Part shown: positions 25,253 to 36,420 of the stretch, one piece after another
Numbering within the stretch: position 1 is the stretch's first letter
Layout of the letters: each line of letters begins with the position of its first letter
Assembly: GCA_006937955.1 (NCBI GenBank)
Contig: SSNP01000015.1
Span: forward strand, 4,899,489-4,963,488
Length of the DNA stretch: 64,000 nt
DNA from: Pachypanchax playfairii
Taxonomy: Eukaryota > Chordata > Actinopteri > Cyprinodontiformes > Aplocheilidae
Direction of reading: 5' to 3'
The notes under the pieces: generated by a model
The model's database searches: none
Seen by the model: the letters and a program-made list of their open reading frames with translations, nothing else
Told to the model about the DNA's origin: nothing
Translations under genes and position numbers: made by a program

Positions 25253-28200
25253 GATAATATATTTGTATGAGTAGGATGTGACCCCAACAGGAAATGCCTC
25301 TGAACAGTGCCTGTAAAGGCTTTTTCAGCATTACAAGATAAATCCTAACCTTGTCTCTAGTTTGACTCTGATCGTCATGTTTGATATTGTACAATTTTAA
25401 AGTAACAGCAACTCACTTAAGATTCAAAGCTAAGAGTTTTGTTGCTTTTACTGACAAAGCACATTAACACGAGGAACAAAGATGACATGTCACTGAGAAG
25501 GATGGTGAGGGACCACGAACCAGCTGACATCAGATTTGAATGAATCTATTTCTAATCAGTGATCCTGACATTCATTTTACAGTCAGATTTTTTTAAAGAT
25601 TGTGACGTAGTTCGGTGCTGGAGTTGAGGACGGAGTTTTTTCTCCACCTTGTCATGATAGTGATGGAGGACAGAAAGACAATGCATTGCATAAAGGAAAC
25701 TGCACACATTTTCACATGTCATACCTGTTGGGATGTGACGTGGGAAGCATGAACTGGAACTCAACCACACACGTGTTGTCCTTCAGTTGCCGATGCTGCA
25801 CACTGTTGAGCTCGTAAGCAATGTATGCTCTGCGAACATACACCTACGTTCATCACAGATAAAAGAAAAGATCATGTCATGGACAAACCACAGTTTAAAA
25901 ATGGTGGGACTCTGTGTAAAATATAGATAAAAACAGAATGCAATGTGCCTGTAAATCACAAGCATCCAGTTTTGACAGCTGACTTTTAAATCTTTAGATA
26001 TTTACTGTATTTGATATTTACTGGTGGGATCTTAAAAGGCTTCACAAATTTATGAGGTAATTGATGAGGCAAATCTGAATGAAATTTAAAGTTCAGATGA
26101 ATCAAAGTTTAGTTAAACTGTTTGGTAGAATGAGATTATTGCTGCTCTCACCTCGAGGGCAGCCATCATCACCACCTGGTTACTGTGGTAAAAAAAGTTG
26201 GGAAGAACATCAAAGATGGACGTCTCTGAAAGGATGAGTTTCTGACAAAGAAATAAGAAATTAGAGATTGTTACTGTTCATATTTGGAGTAACATCTTAA
26301 ACACCTGCTACTATTGATTATCGCTGAAGTACAATGATGTTGCTGTCTTTTCAGATCCTGTCAACTTGTCACAGTAAGTATTCTCCTTTTTACATTTCAC
26401 AGCTTCTGGTTTATTTACACTGCTAGCTAAAACAGTCCTGAAGTATCCAGAACACAGAGAACTGAGCAACACGTAGTGGTTTCATTGTAGAACCACATTA
26501 CCTTACTCAGCTACCTACCTGCAAGTTCTCGATGCAGAACTGGTGTCCATACATGTCAATGGCAGAGAGGAAGATGGACTCCACCTGATTGTGTCGTAAC
26601 TCATAGGAGGGAAGGTGGGAAGCTATCAGGACCTGGGGGGGGGAGATTAATGTGATCCTTTAGGGACATAACAGATTACTGTACATCTTTATTTAACATA
26701 AAGTAAAAATAGATCTTCATGTAGTTTTAAAGCTACATGTAGTTTCCAGATTTCATTTTGGATTTTCTACAGTTTAATTCTTTTACTGATAAAAAAAGTC
26801 ACTGTTTGCTCTCTGCCTTAGTAGAAGGTCTACAGCGACATCTGGTGGTAAAACTGTTCACACAAAAAATGAAAAGCGCTTCAACCTCTTCAGAAAAACA
26901 TTCATTTTGCCTTTTTTTCACTTTTTGGTGACACAAGCTTACTTGATGTACACACTCCCACACCAGTTTATGCAGCTTATACAGGTTAATACTCTCCTTC
27001 ATGTGGAGAGTATGTATGTGTATTCTGTTTAACCACTGCTCTGTTGTTAGCTTTTTATAAGCCTAGCATTTTGTATTAGTAGTTTTAGAAGTGCTGTTTC
27101 TTTAAAAGCCAAACCAGGAACAGAGACTGTAAACTGCCCACAGCTGGAAGTCCTGCATGTTAATGTGTAACACTGTTTTACATGTTCTCCCAGTTGAATA
27201 ACTCCATCCTAACCAAACACTTACACGCCACTTCTACATGTTTTTGTTGTTTTGAAACGTTTTCTCAAACAGAAAAAGTCCATCAAGTCTGACCTGCCGA
27301 GCACGCAGTGCCACCTTGGCGTTGGTGGTCTTGCTGAGCTGTGTGAGTTCAGTTAAAATGGTCATGAGTTCATCTGTCAGGGTGGGATCACGGCCACAGA
27401 GCTGGTCCTGGAAACAACACAGAATAAAATCATCTGAAAAGTAGCTCAAAGATAATCACTTGTAAGATTACATCTGCTAAGAAGTTTACGTATTCTTTGG
27501 CTTTAGTCTATTTCTCTGTTTGTTAGTTGACAACAAAATCTGACACGCCGTGAACGGATATGGATGATTTTTTTCAGGTTAGGTTGGAAATGACTTGATT
27601 AGATATTGGGAATCATCTGTATTATCATCTGGATTCAAGAATTATTAGACTGATTCTTTATTAATGCAACATCACACTGTGGAGGAAAATAAGCTGCCTT
27701 GTGGAGCTCTGCGCCATCCCAGTGTCTTCTAGTTTGTTTATGTTTAACACCGTTTTTAAAACTTTCACAGCACCAGCATTTAGGTTTTTTACTTCTACAT
27801 AGCCAGCAAACTTGTGAAGGTCTGTGACTCAGTGAAGACAGGTACTTACAATCAGCATGGTAACCAGCAGGTTCTTCTTTGTGACTTTTGCATGAGAGAA
27901 AATATAGTTGACCACATTGACCATGTCGCCTTTGTTTTCCTCACGAAGTGCAAACACACACTTGTCATAGTGTCCTGTAAGACAGTGAAAGGGATGCTGA
28001 AGATCTTTGAGAAAAAAACTACACAGGAGCATTTAAATGAAAGCCTTACACCAGTTGAATTGATGTCACCAGTGTGACATCACAAACGGGTGTTCCTCAC
28101 CATTCTGAAACTGGATCTCCACTTTCAGATACTGTCGAAGCAAGTCCATCACCACTGCTTTCATGTGGCCTCGGATGCCACTGCGATACCTGGGAATAAC

Positions 28201-31200
28201 ACAGACAGTATGGGCTTATGTGAAGAAGAATAAAGCTCATGCATCAAACATTAGGTGCAGAATATGTCACTCACTTCTGCACCAGCTGAACAATACTTTG
28301 TGTGTTCATGAAGAAGACTTCTCGCTCTGATTTCTTGTTGAGAGTAGCAGCATGACTGTCCAGGATGTTTGCAATCTGCAAATCAATATGAGCATTTAAT
28401 CCCTGCAGCAGTGGAGACTTGTAAGCATTTAATCCTAGATTAACAGGTGACAGTGGCATGCTTGTCCCAGGTATTATCGTTAATGGAACAATATATGTTA
28501 GGAACTTCCTGCAAATATTATTACAACAATGCATTGTGGGTATTTAATAGCACCTGCTGGCTGGGGAACTGGCAGAGAACAGAGGTGATATTGCTGGCAT
28601 ATTGAGCCATCTCCTTCTTGATGGCTTTCTCCACAGCAGCAGGGATGCGGCCTGACACGCTAGTCATGATGTCTTGAAGCTCCAGGAGAGGTAAGGAAGG
28701 ATCACGCATGGTTTTCATCAGCCTTTCCACCCACTCTTTCAGCTGTGACAGACACACAATGAATATGTTAGGAGCAGTTAACCGTTAGAGAAGCTCATTT
28801 TGGCTTGAACATAAAATTTTACCTTGGCGCTGAAGAAAGGTTCAGGAAGGCAGTAACCGTTCATGATGTGAACGAGATGATCCAGTGTGCTGTGGAAGAC
28901 CCTGTGCAGCTTCTCCCCTCTTAGAGCAACAGTCTGGACAGAAGGCAGCATCCCTGTGAACAGCTCCGCCTGTTAAATAAAACACAAAGATTTAATACTG
29001 AAACCAACTTGATGAAGTGGCTCAAATATTTGGATTTAATATTAAATGACTAGGGTACAAGAAGCATAGTGTCATGTCCTTTTCTAATTACACTGAACAT
29101 GGAATATAGCGATATAGCACTTATAAGACTGGTGAGTAAATTCTGTTCATTTTCTTAGTGCTGGTGATCACTTCAATACAAAACAGAATGTCAGTAAATC
29201 TAAATAACTTTTATACTTTACTTAAAATTAAAAATTGTGTACATAATGCAAAATGTTATAAACAGAAACATAAAAAGTTTGAACAAATACCAACATTCTG
29301 AATCAGCCCATGTACCTGTTGCACTCTGCTTGGGTCATCCAGTTGCAGTTTAGCAATAACACAACCAGGCTCCAAAGCTGCTCCTGCTCTTTTCACATAG
29401 TGAATACAACCAGATTCTGAAGCAGTGAGAGTCATCACCATCTTCATCACCTGGAATTCACAGAAAGAAAAACATTCACATCTACAAAACTCTATAGAAA
29501 CTACGTAATCCACAACACACCGCACCTCTATTTCAGCATAACACTGGCCAGCGAACACGTGTCCCCCGTCTTCAACTGTGTACTGAATGAGTTTTCCTGC
29601 TGATGGAGAGCGTAGCAGTGAGGGATCGTTCTCCTTTTCAAAAACACAAGTCTTGTTTCCGATCGTGATGCGATACCTTTAAGAAAATAAAACAATCAAT
29701 CTCTAAAGTTTTGAGTGTGTAGCATACTGTACTTTCTTTTACAACATAAAGACGGTTTAATTTTATTCCTTTAATGCAAGAAAAAATGAAAGCATGTACA
29801 TTTTAGAAAGCTTCGCTTGATGTTACCTGTCCACCTCCTCCTTCATGTATGTAGTGTAGCTGCTTCCATCATAAGACAAGAGAAGTCCTCCATCACTGAG
29901 TCGATGAACATCCACCTCTGCTAACGAGCTGTTCATAATGACCACATATGAGTTGGGAGACTGACGAGTGACTTTCAGCACGTACTTTGTGCCTTCGTAT
30001 ATCAGTTCCACATCCACCGTGTTGAGTAGTGTGTGTGCTGGTAGCACCTGGCCCCTGGACAGAGAGAACAGCTTTCCTGTTAAAACTTCTCAGAGTTTCA
30101 CTTTTATTACTTGTTTCATTAATATTTCACAAAGCAAGTCTTCTAACACTGTTATTAGGTAAGAATAGTGTCTCTTTTATTCTAAATATAGCTGCAACTA
30201 TTTTTAGGGGAGGTTAGTTATTTTCAAGATACAAACTGTTGAATGGATTTTACTAGTTTTTAGATGGGTATTAACTTATATTTTTAATAAATATTATTGG
30301 GGAAATTATATCTTTACCTTTCAAGAGAATGCAGAAAGTTGGACACGCTGTTCCTCAGACTGACATCAGCCACATGCAGAGCGCCACTCACGATTCCCAG
30401 CATGGTGTCAGGACGCTCTGCCTGCAGGACAAAAATCCTCTTTACTGCTTAGTCAGAAAAATAGTATCTACTTAACTTCAAAGTACATCATTCTGTTATA
30501 AAGGGACATTTCTGTGCTGATGGAGTAGGTCAAGAGTTTTCTGCCAGTTTGGTTGAAGAGCATCAAGCAGCTTCAGCTGTTTACCTGCATCTTCTCTGAG
30601 ATGAGTCTGTCCAACCAGCCAGTGTCAATGCTGTTTTGCTGAAAGCTTTCAGTCTCCAGAAGTTTAATGAGGTATTCCACTGTGGTTCTGAAGTCTCCTC
30701 TTATAGACAGCTCCTTCAGAGCAACAACCATGTTGCTACAAAAAAAAGATAAAACAGAAGCTCAGAAAAGATCAAAGAAAACAATCTCTCATGTGATCCT
30801 TGTTAAAACAATAAAAAAAGCTAAATACGAATATTTTTGATCACAAAAAAACTGGATTTGCAAGGAACTTTTCAAAACGTGTATGACACAGCAATATTTT
30901 TACAACTCAAGTTTTACTCACGAGATGGCTTCTTCACGGTTCTCTCCCCACGAGAAACAGTGTCCAAACTGGGAGTCAGCAAACTCGTGCAGCCCCCCCG
31001 CCGCTGCAACACTGAAGTAGCCCCACACGTTCTTACTGCTGCGAAAATTCAGCTCCTGGACTGTTCCAGAGCTTGGCTTGAATCCCTGCAAGTAAACAGA
31101 CACAGTATTTTATTATTTAATTTTCTCAACCAAACCCAGTTTATTTGCAGTCTTCATTTTATTCTAAAATTGAATTACAAATCACAAAGTAAAAAGAACC

Positions 31201-34200
31201 ATAAAAACAGAAACCACAGTATCTGTGTAATCTTTAATCATGTTGGAAAAGAAATGACACCGTACTTCATCAGGATTTTCACTGGTGATTCGTGCAGCTA
31301 TGACGTGGCCCCGAGGGGAGGGGTTGTTTGACAGACTCTCAAAGTTAATGGGACAGTCTCCCCAGGGCTGGACCCCATAAAGCATCCTGATGTCTTTGAT
31401 CCGATAAAGAGGAATCCCCATAGCAATCTGACAGAAAGATCACAAGTTAGAATCATGTGCATAATAATGTGCTTTTAAACTCAATATGAAAAAAATAAAA
31501 GGTATTTTGCATGAAAAAACTGTTTTGAATCATTAATTAAATATATTACCAACATTTTAGGTTGACAAGACAATAAGTGTTGTTGCTGCTTTGAAAAGGA
31601 TCACCCCATCCACTGCGTGTGTCACTCCCACACCACCACCCAATCAGCGTCAATCTAAAGCTTTCCCAGCCCATCGGCTCGACTGTCTCTGACCTATTTA
31701 CACACATTCATGAGAGCTACAGAGCAGAACACGTGACCTAATGCTGCTACAACCCCTGGATCTATCACTACCCTTTGCAGTCGGTTGCCAAGGAGACAGG
31801 GGAGGCCCATCAGATCTGTGATGGCAATGAAGCATGCAAACCTCGCCTGCTACAGAACTGTGTGTGTCAGAGTATCACTGTGGTGGCAGACTGACCTGCA
31901 GCTGAGCAGCAGGCAAGTTGACATCAGCCACCATTTCAGTGCAGGGGTGTTCCACCTGCAGACGAGGGTTGAGCTCCAGGAAGTAGAAGCTGCCATCCTG
32001 GCTGTAGAGGTATTCCACTGTGCCTGCACTGACATACCCGACCATCTTGGCTAGTTTGACAGCACACTGAGGAGAGAGAACAGCTCTGTTAGAATTAAAG
32101 CTGAAATCTGATTATATTTAACACATGTACGTAAATAAATCCCAACCAAACTGCCTTGTACCTGTTCCATGTCCTCAAACACATCTGAAGTGGCTATACT
32201 AGCAGGAGCCTCCTCTATGATTTTTTGGTGACGTCGCTGCACAGAACAATCCCTTCCAAACAGGGAAATGGCGTTTCCATACTGGTCAGCCAGAATCTGC
32301 ACCTCCAGGTGACGGGCGTGTTTGGCTAACTGCATGACAAAAATGGGGGACCCTGGAACTTCTGCCTGGACCTGATACACCAAAGAGAAAGTCAAATCAC
32401 TCAGTCAGCAAATACAAGAAAACAAAGTCATTCCAGGATTCATGCAGGTAAATCAGTTCTTACCTGTCTGAAGAGATTAGGAAAGTCATCGGCACAGTTG
32501 ACTTTACGGATCCCTTTTCCTCCGCCACCTTCTGAGGCCTTCACCATCACTGGGTAGCCAATCGCTTCCGCAGCCTAGAAGTAGGAGCATGCAAGTTTCA
32601 ACACAGTTCAGCAGCACACTGAGGTGACAGTGTGATCCTTTAGTAAAAAGTCAGACTTACTTTGAGACCGTCCTCTACATCCTGGATACAGCCTTTCTCA
32701 TACAACTCATGAGGAACATTAATGACTTTCTTCTTTTGGTTGTTCTCTGTCCATTCAACCATCAAACCTATAATACAGAAAAAAAAACTGTTTAGCATCA
32801 TCAGTCAAATGTGATATTAACCAAATAAACTGGATATGACATAAGAATGTATTTAGGAGAGAAAGTTAGCAAACATCCCAACAAAACTACACTGGATGTG
32901 AGTAGATGGACAGAACTCATCTACCTGCTCCACTCCAGGGTAGAGTTGGAATACCGGCCGTCTGCGCCACGATGGAGGAGGCGATCTTGTCTCCAAGGGC
33001 CCACATAGCTTGACTCGGGGGACCTAAAATAGAGTAAAAACAATTAAGAAACTGTTAAGTACTTTCATCTAAACTAAACCTGAGTAAGAAATGGCAGAAG
33101 GACAAAAGAAGAAGAAAGTTCTTCACCCATAAAAGCGATGCCATGTTTGTGAAGGAGCTCTGGGAGTTTGGGATTCTCTGAAGCGTGACCCCATCCAGCC
33201 CACACTGCCTACAATATTTGTTTATATAGAATGTAAATATTATCATGGAAGGACAATCTTTGGTAACAGCTGAAACTTCATTCTACCTGAACAGGTATGC
33301 GTTTTGCGATGTCTAGAATGAGTTCCACGTTGGCATAGTTGTTGTTGTTAGTTCCTCCTGGCACGGGCACGTAATGATCTGCCATTTTGATGTATTCTGT
33401 CAAATAAAAAAAAAGTTAAAAACCTTCCATACAACATAAAAAATCAGCTTTATTTCACTGCTCCACATTCAATCCAGGAAGTAGACAAATTACCTGCATT
33501 GGCCTTCAGATCTTCTGGGGTCACCATGACGACAAAACGGATTGCCCTCTCGTTGCGGAACATCTCGTAGGCCCAGCGGCGGATAGAGCGCATGCATTTA
33601 ACTGCAGCAATGCCGTTGTTAGCAATTAGCACCTGAAAAACAAAAATCCTTGAGTAATTTGGCAACTTTGTAAACTGTTCTAATAAAGTAACAGGAAGTA
33701 ATTAATGTACTGTGGTCACAAAGAAGCTCAAATAATATATCTTGAACTTCCATGTGAAAATATGAAAGCTTTAACTTTTTTTAGGAGACTCCTCAGAATC
33801 ACAGGAAATAAAATCTGTTACCTTTTCGATGACTTTGTTACCACCAAAGCGGGTTACAAATTCAGCTGGTGATGCGACTGTGAAGTCTCTCTGGAGATCA
33901 ATTCGCCTGCGATCTCTGCCTTGTTTCACCAGGTGCAGCCCCGACATGCTCGGTCTGTTTTCGGAACATGAAAAGAATGAGGGATTTTCATTCTATTTCT
34001 GGTTTATGATACAAGATATAGGCTAGTGATTAAACGGTTGCAGGCAAACCATCCCAACAGGGTGTATAGAAGGAGTGGACTCGTGTTTTACTACTTATTG
34101 TTATTGTTTTGTTTGTTTTCCAGGGGGATGGGGTAATGAAAGCACAGAAATTAAAGTTTATACCAGACAAAACTCTAAGCTTGTTTTGCTTTAGAAAAAC

Positions 34201-35369
34201 AATATCCAAAATACAACAGTAAATCTATAAAGAAATAGTGTTTGGTGTGTACGGACTCAAACGGAACCACAAATAACCCATTTTTACTTCAAACATGTTT
34301 GTGTGTTTTTGAAACGAAAGAATTTCAGGTAATCAAACTCCACTGAAACAACAGCTATGGAGGAAGCACATGTAGGAGGAGTAAAACGATCGACTGGTGG
34401 GCGTGGCCACGCCAGAGCTGGTTTGGCTGGTTGGCTTCTGTGGCCTGATACTGACATTGTTGCAGAACTGCAGGATTAACTAGTGACTTTCAAATCAGCT
34501 TCAGCCAGTTGAGTCAAATGTACATTTAAGTTGTAAATGCACTGATTTTAATCTAGATTCAAGCATCTCCCTCGCCAGTATTTCAAGTTCTAGACACACT
34601 TCCTAGAAACTGAAACTTTTTGGGCTTAAATTTTGAATAGATTTTGATCTACACGTATTCACACACTGATTTTGTTTTTCAACAACATTTAGAACTAAGA
34701 AATGGGTCAAAGACAGAACATGTATTAGCTTGTTTAATTAAGCTGAAGAGAAATGATTTCATTTTACGGAAGGAAATATTTGTGAGATAACACTCAGTCT
34801 GTGAAACTGACAAATCTCTGACTCTCAGGAAGTCCAGCAGAGACCAAAGACTGTTACACGCTTTAAATAAAGTTCCACTACTTCAAAAATATCTTCTTCA
34901 AACTGCTGGAGAAAAGATTTCTGTGTCTGAACATTTTACAGCGTTTCCAAACCAACATTTTGAAGTCTCTGTTCTCTTGGACAACCTCAGTAAACAGAAA
35001 CCCTTCACTGGTGCCTAACTAGGGAAACAGCATTTTTCACATGTACTGTAAAAAAGGGCCTGCTCACTGAAGACCACAAGTACTACGAGTAAACTAAACA
35101 GTATCATCAAAAGACTGGGTTTTTTATTCTAACCTTAGATTGTGAATGGGTCCATCGATGTGGTCGAAACCCATTTCAGTCATGCTGTCGGAGCTGCCAG
35201 ACGACGGTGACAGTGAGCGCATGTCCTTTTCCTCCTGCTGCATTTCTGCCTTCCCTTGGATTTCATCCTCGGAGTTCTCCTCCGATATGGACCCCACAAG
35301 GAAGTGAGACTGCATGGCCCCGACAGCTGGGCTCTTCTTCTTGGTAGCACCCCCGTCCTGCTGTGCCAT
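9133..35369 (-). CDS. acaca: Acetyl-CoA carboxylase 1 (ACC-alpha), complete gene, 53 coding exons
   Basis: Multidomain cytosolic enzyme that carboxylates acetyl-CoA to malonyl-CoA using ATP, bicarbonate and biotin; the committed step of fatty-acid synthesis. The start is the ATG in a strong GCCATGG context at 35369. I traced 53 exons with GT donors and AG acceptors; exon lengths sum to 7059 nt, so 2352 residues plus TAA, against 2346 in human ACACA. Order: N-terminal AMPK-site region, biotin carboxylase (about 124-625), BT/biotin carrier domain with Lys789, central domain (about 832-1560), carboxyltransferase (about 1561-2352). It is ACACA rather than ACACB: the stretch [15 protein letters not shown] and the carrier sequence [14 protein letters not shown] follow the alpha pattern, while ACACB differs at both. 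No frameshift or missing exon was seen. Exon coordinates are in the domain entries. Confidence 0.97.
9477..11549. other. acaca: Large acaca intron with duplicated segment and CTCF-like site
   Basis: Intron between the last-but-two and last-but-one exons. It holds a complex block at about 9840-10080 with homeodomain-type TAAT motifs, a CTCF-like motif at 10656-10670, and two diverged copies of a sequence containing CCCAGCAGTTTTGT at 10829-10866 and 11354-11394. No transposase or terminal repeats were found. Confidence 0.5.
10656..10670 (+). promoter_or_regulatory. CTCF-like motif, rightward
   Basis: CCACTAGGGGGCAGC fits the vertebrate CTCF core (CCASYAGRKGGCRS) at every position. It lies inside an acaca intron. 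Binding is predicted only. Confidence 0.5.
15578..17824. other. acaca: Large acaca intron with a candidate conserved non-coding block
   Basis: The 2.2-kb intron has no exon or transposon signature. The portion at about 17365-17580 has unusually balanced composition, contains an octamer ATGCAAAT at 17408-17415 and is open in two antiparallel frames, as constrained non-coding DNA often is. The part near 16500-16830 is similar in character. Confidence 0.4.
20210..23747 (-). CDS. acaca: acaca exons 28-36: second half of the central domain
   Basis: Exons 23604-23747, 23413-23515, 23045-23152, 22897-22953, 22566-22610, 21563-21604, 20754-20969, 20491-20646 and 20210-20413, about residues 1202-1560. 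It contains the Ser1200-type phosphorylation region, a serine/proline patch ([10 protein letters not shown]) and the conserved [18 protein letters not shown] block. Three consecutive exons are only 57, 45 and 42 nt long. The last exon has a second in-frame donor 21 nt downstream of the conserved junction (see findings). Confidence 0.95.
24744..24767 (-). CDS. acaca: acaca 24-nt microexon (exon 27)
   Basis: A 24-nt exon between TTGATTGCAG and GTATTG encodes R-G-N-I-P-T-L-N-R together with its flanking split codons. Both neighbouring exons leave the same phase (AG then one base), so skipping removes exactly eight residues and keeps frame. Mammalian ACC-alpha is known to include or skip an eight-residue segment at this place, beside the Ser1200-region phosphorylation site. 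The following exon here starts [11 protein letters not shown], which contains that site. Confidence 0.93.
25192..25251. repeat. (CA)30 microsatellite in an acaca intron
   Basis: A 60-bp uninterrupted CA run between exon 26 and the 24-nt microexon. It produces spurious Cys-Val open frames on the minus strand. Confidence 0.98.
25725..28969 (-). CDS. acaca: acaca exons 18-26: first half of the central domain
   Basis: Exons 28823-28969, 28554-28742, 28275-28375, 28101-28189, 27850-27974, 27294-27407, 26519-26632, 26152-26241 and 25725-25843, about residues 832-1194. This eukaryote-specific non-catalytic scaffold positions the two active domains in the dimer and mediates filament formation. Recognisable text includes [33 protein letters not shown] and [10 protein letters not shown], nearly identical to human ACACA. 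The last exon ends in the HPNR codon pair split by the microexon intron. Confidence 0.95.
26835..26848 (-). promoter_or_regulatory. Imperfect CTCF-like motif
   Basis: On the minus strand CCACCAGATGTCGC matches the CTCF core except for one T in place of G. It is in an acaca intron. A weak prediction. Confidence 0.25.
29316..30421 (-). CDS. acaca: acaca exons 14-17: BT domain and biotin carrier domain
   Basis: Exons 30318-30421, 29827-30054, 29526-29676 and 29316-29450, about residues 626-831. The BT part links the carboxylase core to the carrier. The carrier domain has the biotinylation motif V-M-K-M; the Lys codon is at 29442-29444, residue 789, matching human Lys786. The motif is split by an intron just before the Val codon. 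The neighbouring text [18 protein letters not shown] is the typical hammerhead-domain sequence. Biotin on this lysine shuttles carboxyl groups between the two catalytic domains. Confidence 0.96.
30585..33632 (-). CDS. acaca: acaca exons 3-13: biotin carboxylase domain
   Basis: Exons 33494-33632, 33287-33396, 33127-33208, 32925-33023, 32661-32767, 32464-32574, 32162-32371, 31896-32066, 31266-31427, 30922-31085 and 30585-30735 encode about residues 124-625. This domain carboxylates biotin with ATP and bicarbonate. Visible hallmarks are the N-terminal [16 protein letters not shown], the ATP-grasp glycine loop [13 protein letters not shown] near 314-325, the [11 protein letters not shown] stretch, and the metal and substrate segment [14 protein letters not shown] near 440-453. 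All introns are short (about 80-500 bp). The residues needed for catalysis are present. Confidence 0.96.
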
Positions 35370-35398
35370 GGCCGGGTGACACGAACAGGCTCCAAACA
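33822..35398 (-). CDS. acaca: acaca exons 1-2: acidic N-terminus and AMPK phosphorylation site
   Basis: Exons 35134-35398 and 33822-33954. The first carries the cytosolic start codon and an acidic, serine-rich stretch ([12 protein letters not shown], then [11 protein letters not shown]) matching the human ACACA N-terminus. The junction codon is Arg79, followed by [10 protein letters not shown]. Ser83, codon 33942-33944, corresponds to rat Ser79, the inhibitory AMPK site. Arg at -4, Leu at -5 and Leu at +4 fit the AMPK consensus. The end of exon 2 ([14 protein letters not shown]) leads into the biotin carboxylase domain. The 867-bp intron between them shows no obvious mobile element. Confidence 0.95.
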
Positions 35399-35994
35399 CT
35401 GACATGAAACAATGAAGCAGCAGCAGTTATAAAGGAGGACCAGAGTTCATGTTTCAGATCACAGATATGATGTTTGTCAAATTGCAAAACTGGGTTACAT
35501 GAACTTCAGTTTTCATGATAATGCAAGTGATATTGCAACACTTTGATCCACACTGTAAGCGACCAGCTGCTCCTGGAAATACATCATGCCAAATCAGCTG
35601 TGTAAAACAAATTAATTATTGTCCTTCTTGCACAAGTAGTTATGGATGCAGAAATATCTGGAGCTTCATTTTATACTTTAATACCTGCAGTGTCATATAT
35701 AACCTCATTAGAAAGTATGTTACATAACAATTCTTATCATATCCTTGAAATAAGAAATAACAAAATACAGTTTAAGTTAGTGCAGCTAAAATTTCAGAAT
35801 GTTAAATGTTCCTTAACGAGCAAGTGATAAAAACGTTATTTGGTTTAATAAAGACACTCAAATTTTTTACTTCACCTGTTAATTACCACAACAATGTTGT
35901 TGATTATCATCGCTTGGGGTAAAGGAGACTAACTGCATGTCTAACTGCAACATTTTTTCACCTGTTAACATGAAAATGAAAAGGCACACCTTAC

Positions 35995-36070
35995 CTATCG
36001 ATATCTGCTTGCGAGACCAGAAAAACAAGCCGAACACTGCAACCAGACACGCCGCAAAGGTGAACCACAT
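35995..36070 (-). CDS. acaca: acaca alternative upstream first coding exon with hydrophobic leader
   Basis: An ATG at 36070 opens 25 codons plus one base, ending at a good donor (ATAG/GTAAGG). Joined to the acceptor at 35398 it reads in frame through the 35 nt before the usual ATG, adding 35 residues for a 2387-residue form. The leader begins MWFTFAACLVAVFGLFFW and then SRKQ: about 18 hydrophobic residues followed by positive charges, like a membrane anchor or signal anchor. Human ACACA also has an alternative upstream start, of similar length and beginning MWW, and ACACB has a hydrophobic mitochondrial-targeting N-terminus. The open frame continues upstream to a TTG codon, but no ATG is there, so 36070 is preferred. 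Splicing and usage are inferred from sequence only. Confidence 0.7.
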
Positions 36071-36420
36071 CCCAGCAGCGATTCTTACTTTCAGCTCGCT
36101 AACAACCTCAATCCTCCAGCACAAAATAGATTCATATAATACTTCAGTTGACGAGTCTAGTAAACGTTCATGGTACCGACTTGACGTTGCCTGTCACGGT
36201 CTCAGCTGTCAAGCCACTCGAGATAAGCTGAGGCGAAGATGCTAATCAGACTAGCTTACCGGCAGCTAATGTCTCATTATTATCACAGTAATATAAACTG
36301 CTCTGTCTGAACCAGAGACCGGTCTGCTCTACTGTACTTCAGCATGGGCGTCATGTCTCCAGATGACAAGCCTGTTAAAGCATTATGTTGGTTAAACATC
36401 ACGAGCTTGTAACTTACCGG
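36071..36420 (-). promoter_or_regulatory. acaca: Presumed acaca upstream promoter region
   Basis: Non-repetitive sequence just 5' of the hydrophobic first exon. It should contain the promoter of the longer acaca transcript. No TATA box is evident. Placement follows from the exon position only. A separate internal promoter near 35.4-35.9 kb for the short form is possible but not visible. Confidence 0.3.

Noticed and set aside
25059..25394. Cys-Val repeat open frame of 111 codons on the minus strand
   Set aside because: It is the translation of a (CA)30 microsatellite in an acaca intron.
30837..31331. 164-codon plus-strand frame
   Set aside because: Lies antisense to acaca exons and introns; no protein family signal.
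9133..35369. Assignment to ACACB (ACC2) because of the hydrophobic leader
   Set aside because: Diagnostic segments in the biotin carboxylase and carrier domains follow ACACA, and the long ACC2-specific N-terminal extension is absent.
36071..36124. Upstream extension of the hydrophobic exon starting at 36124
   Set aside because: The codon there is TTG, not ATG; the first ATG in frame is at 36070.
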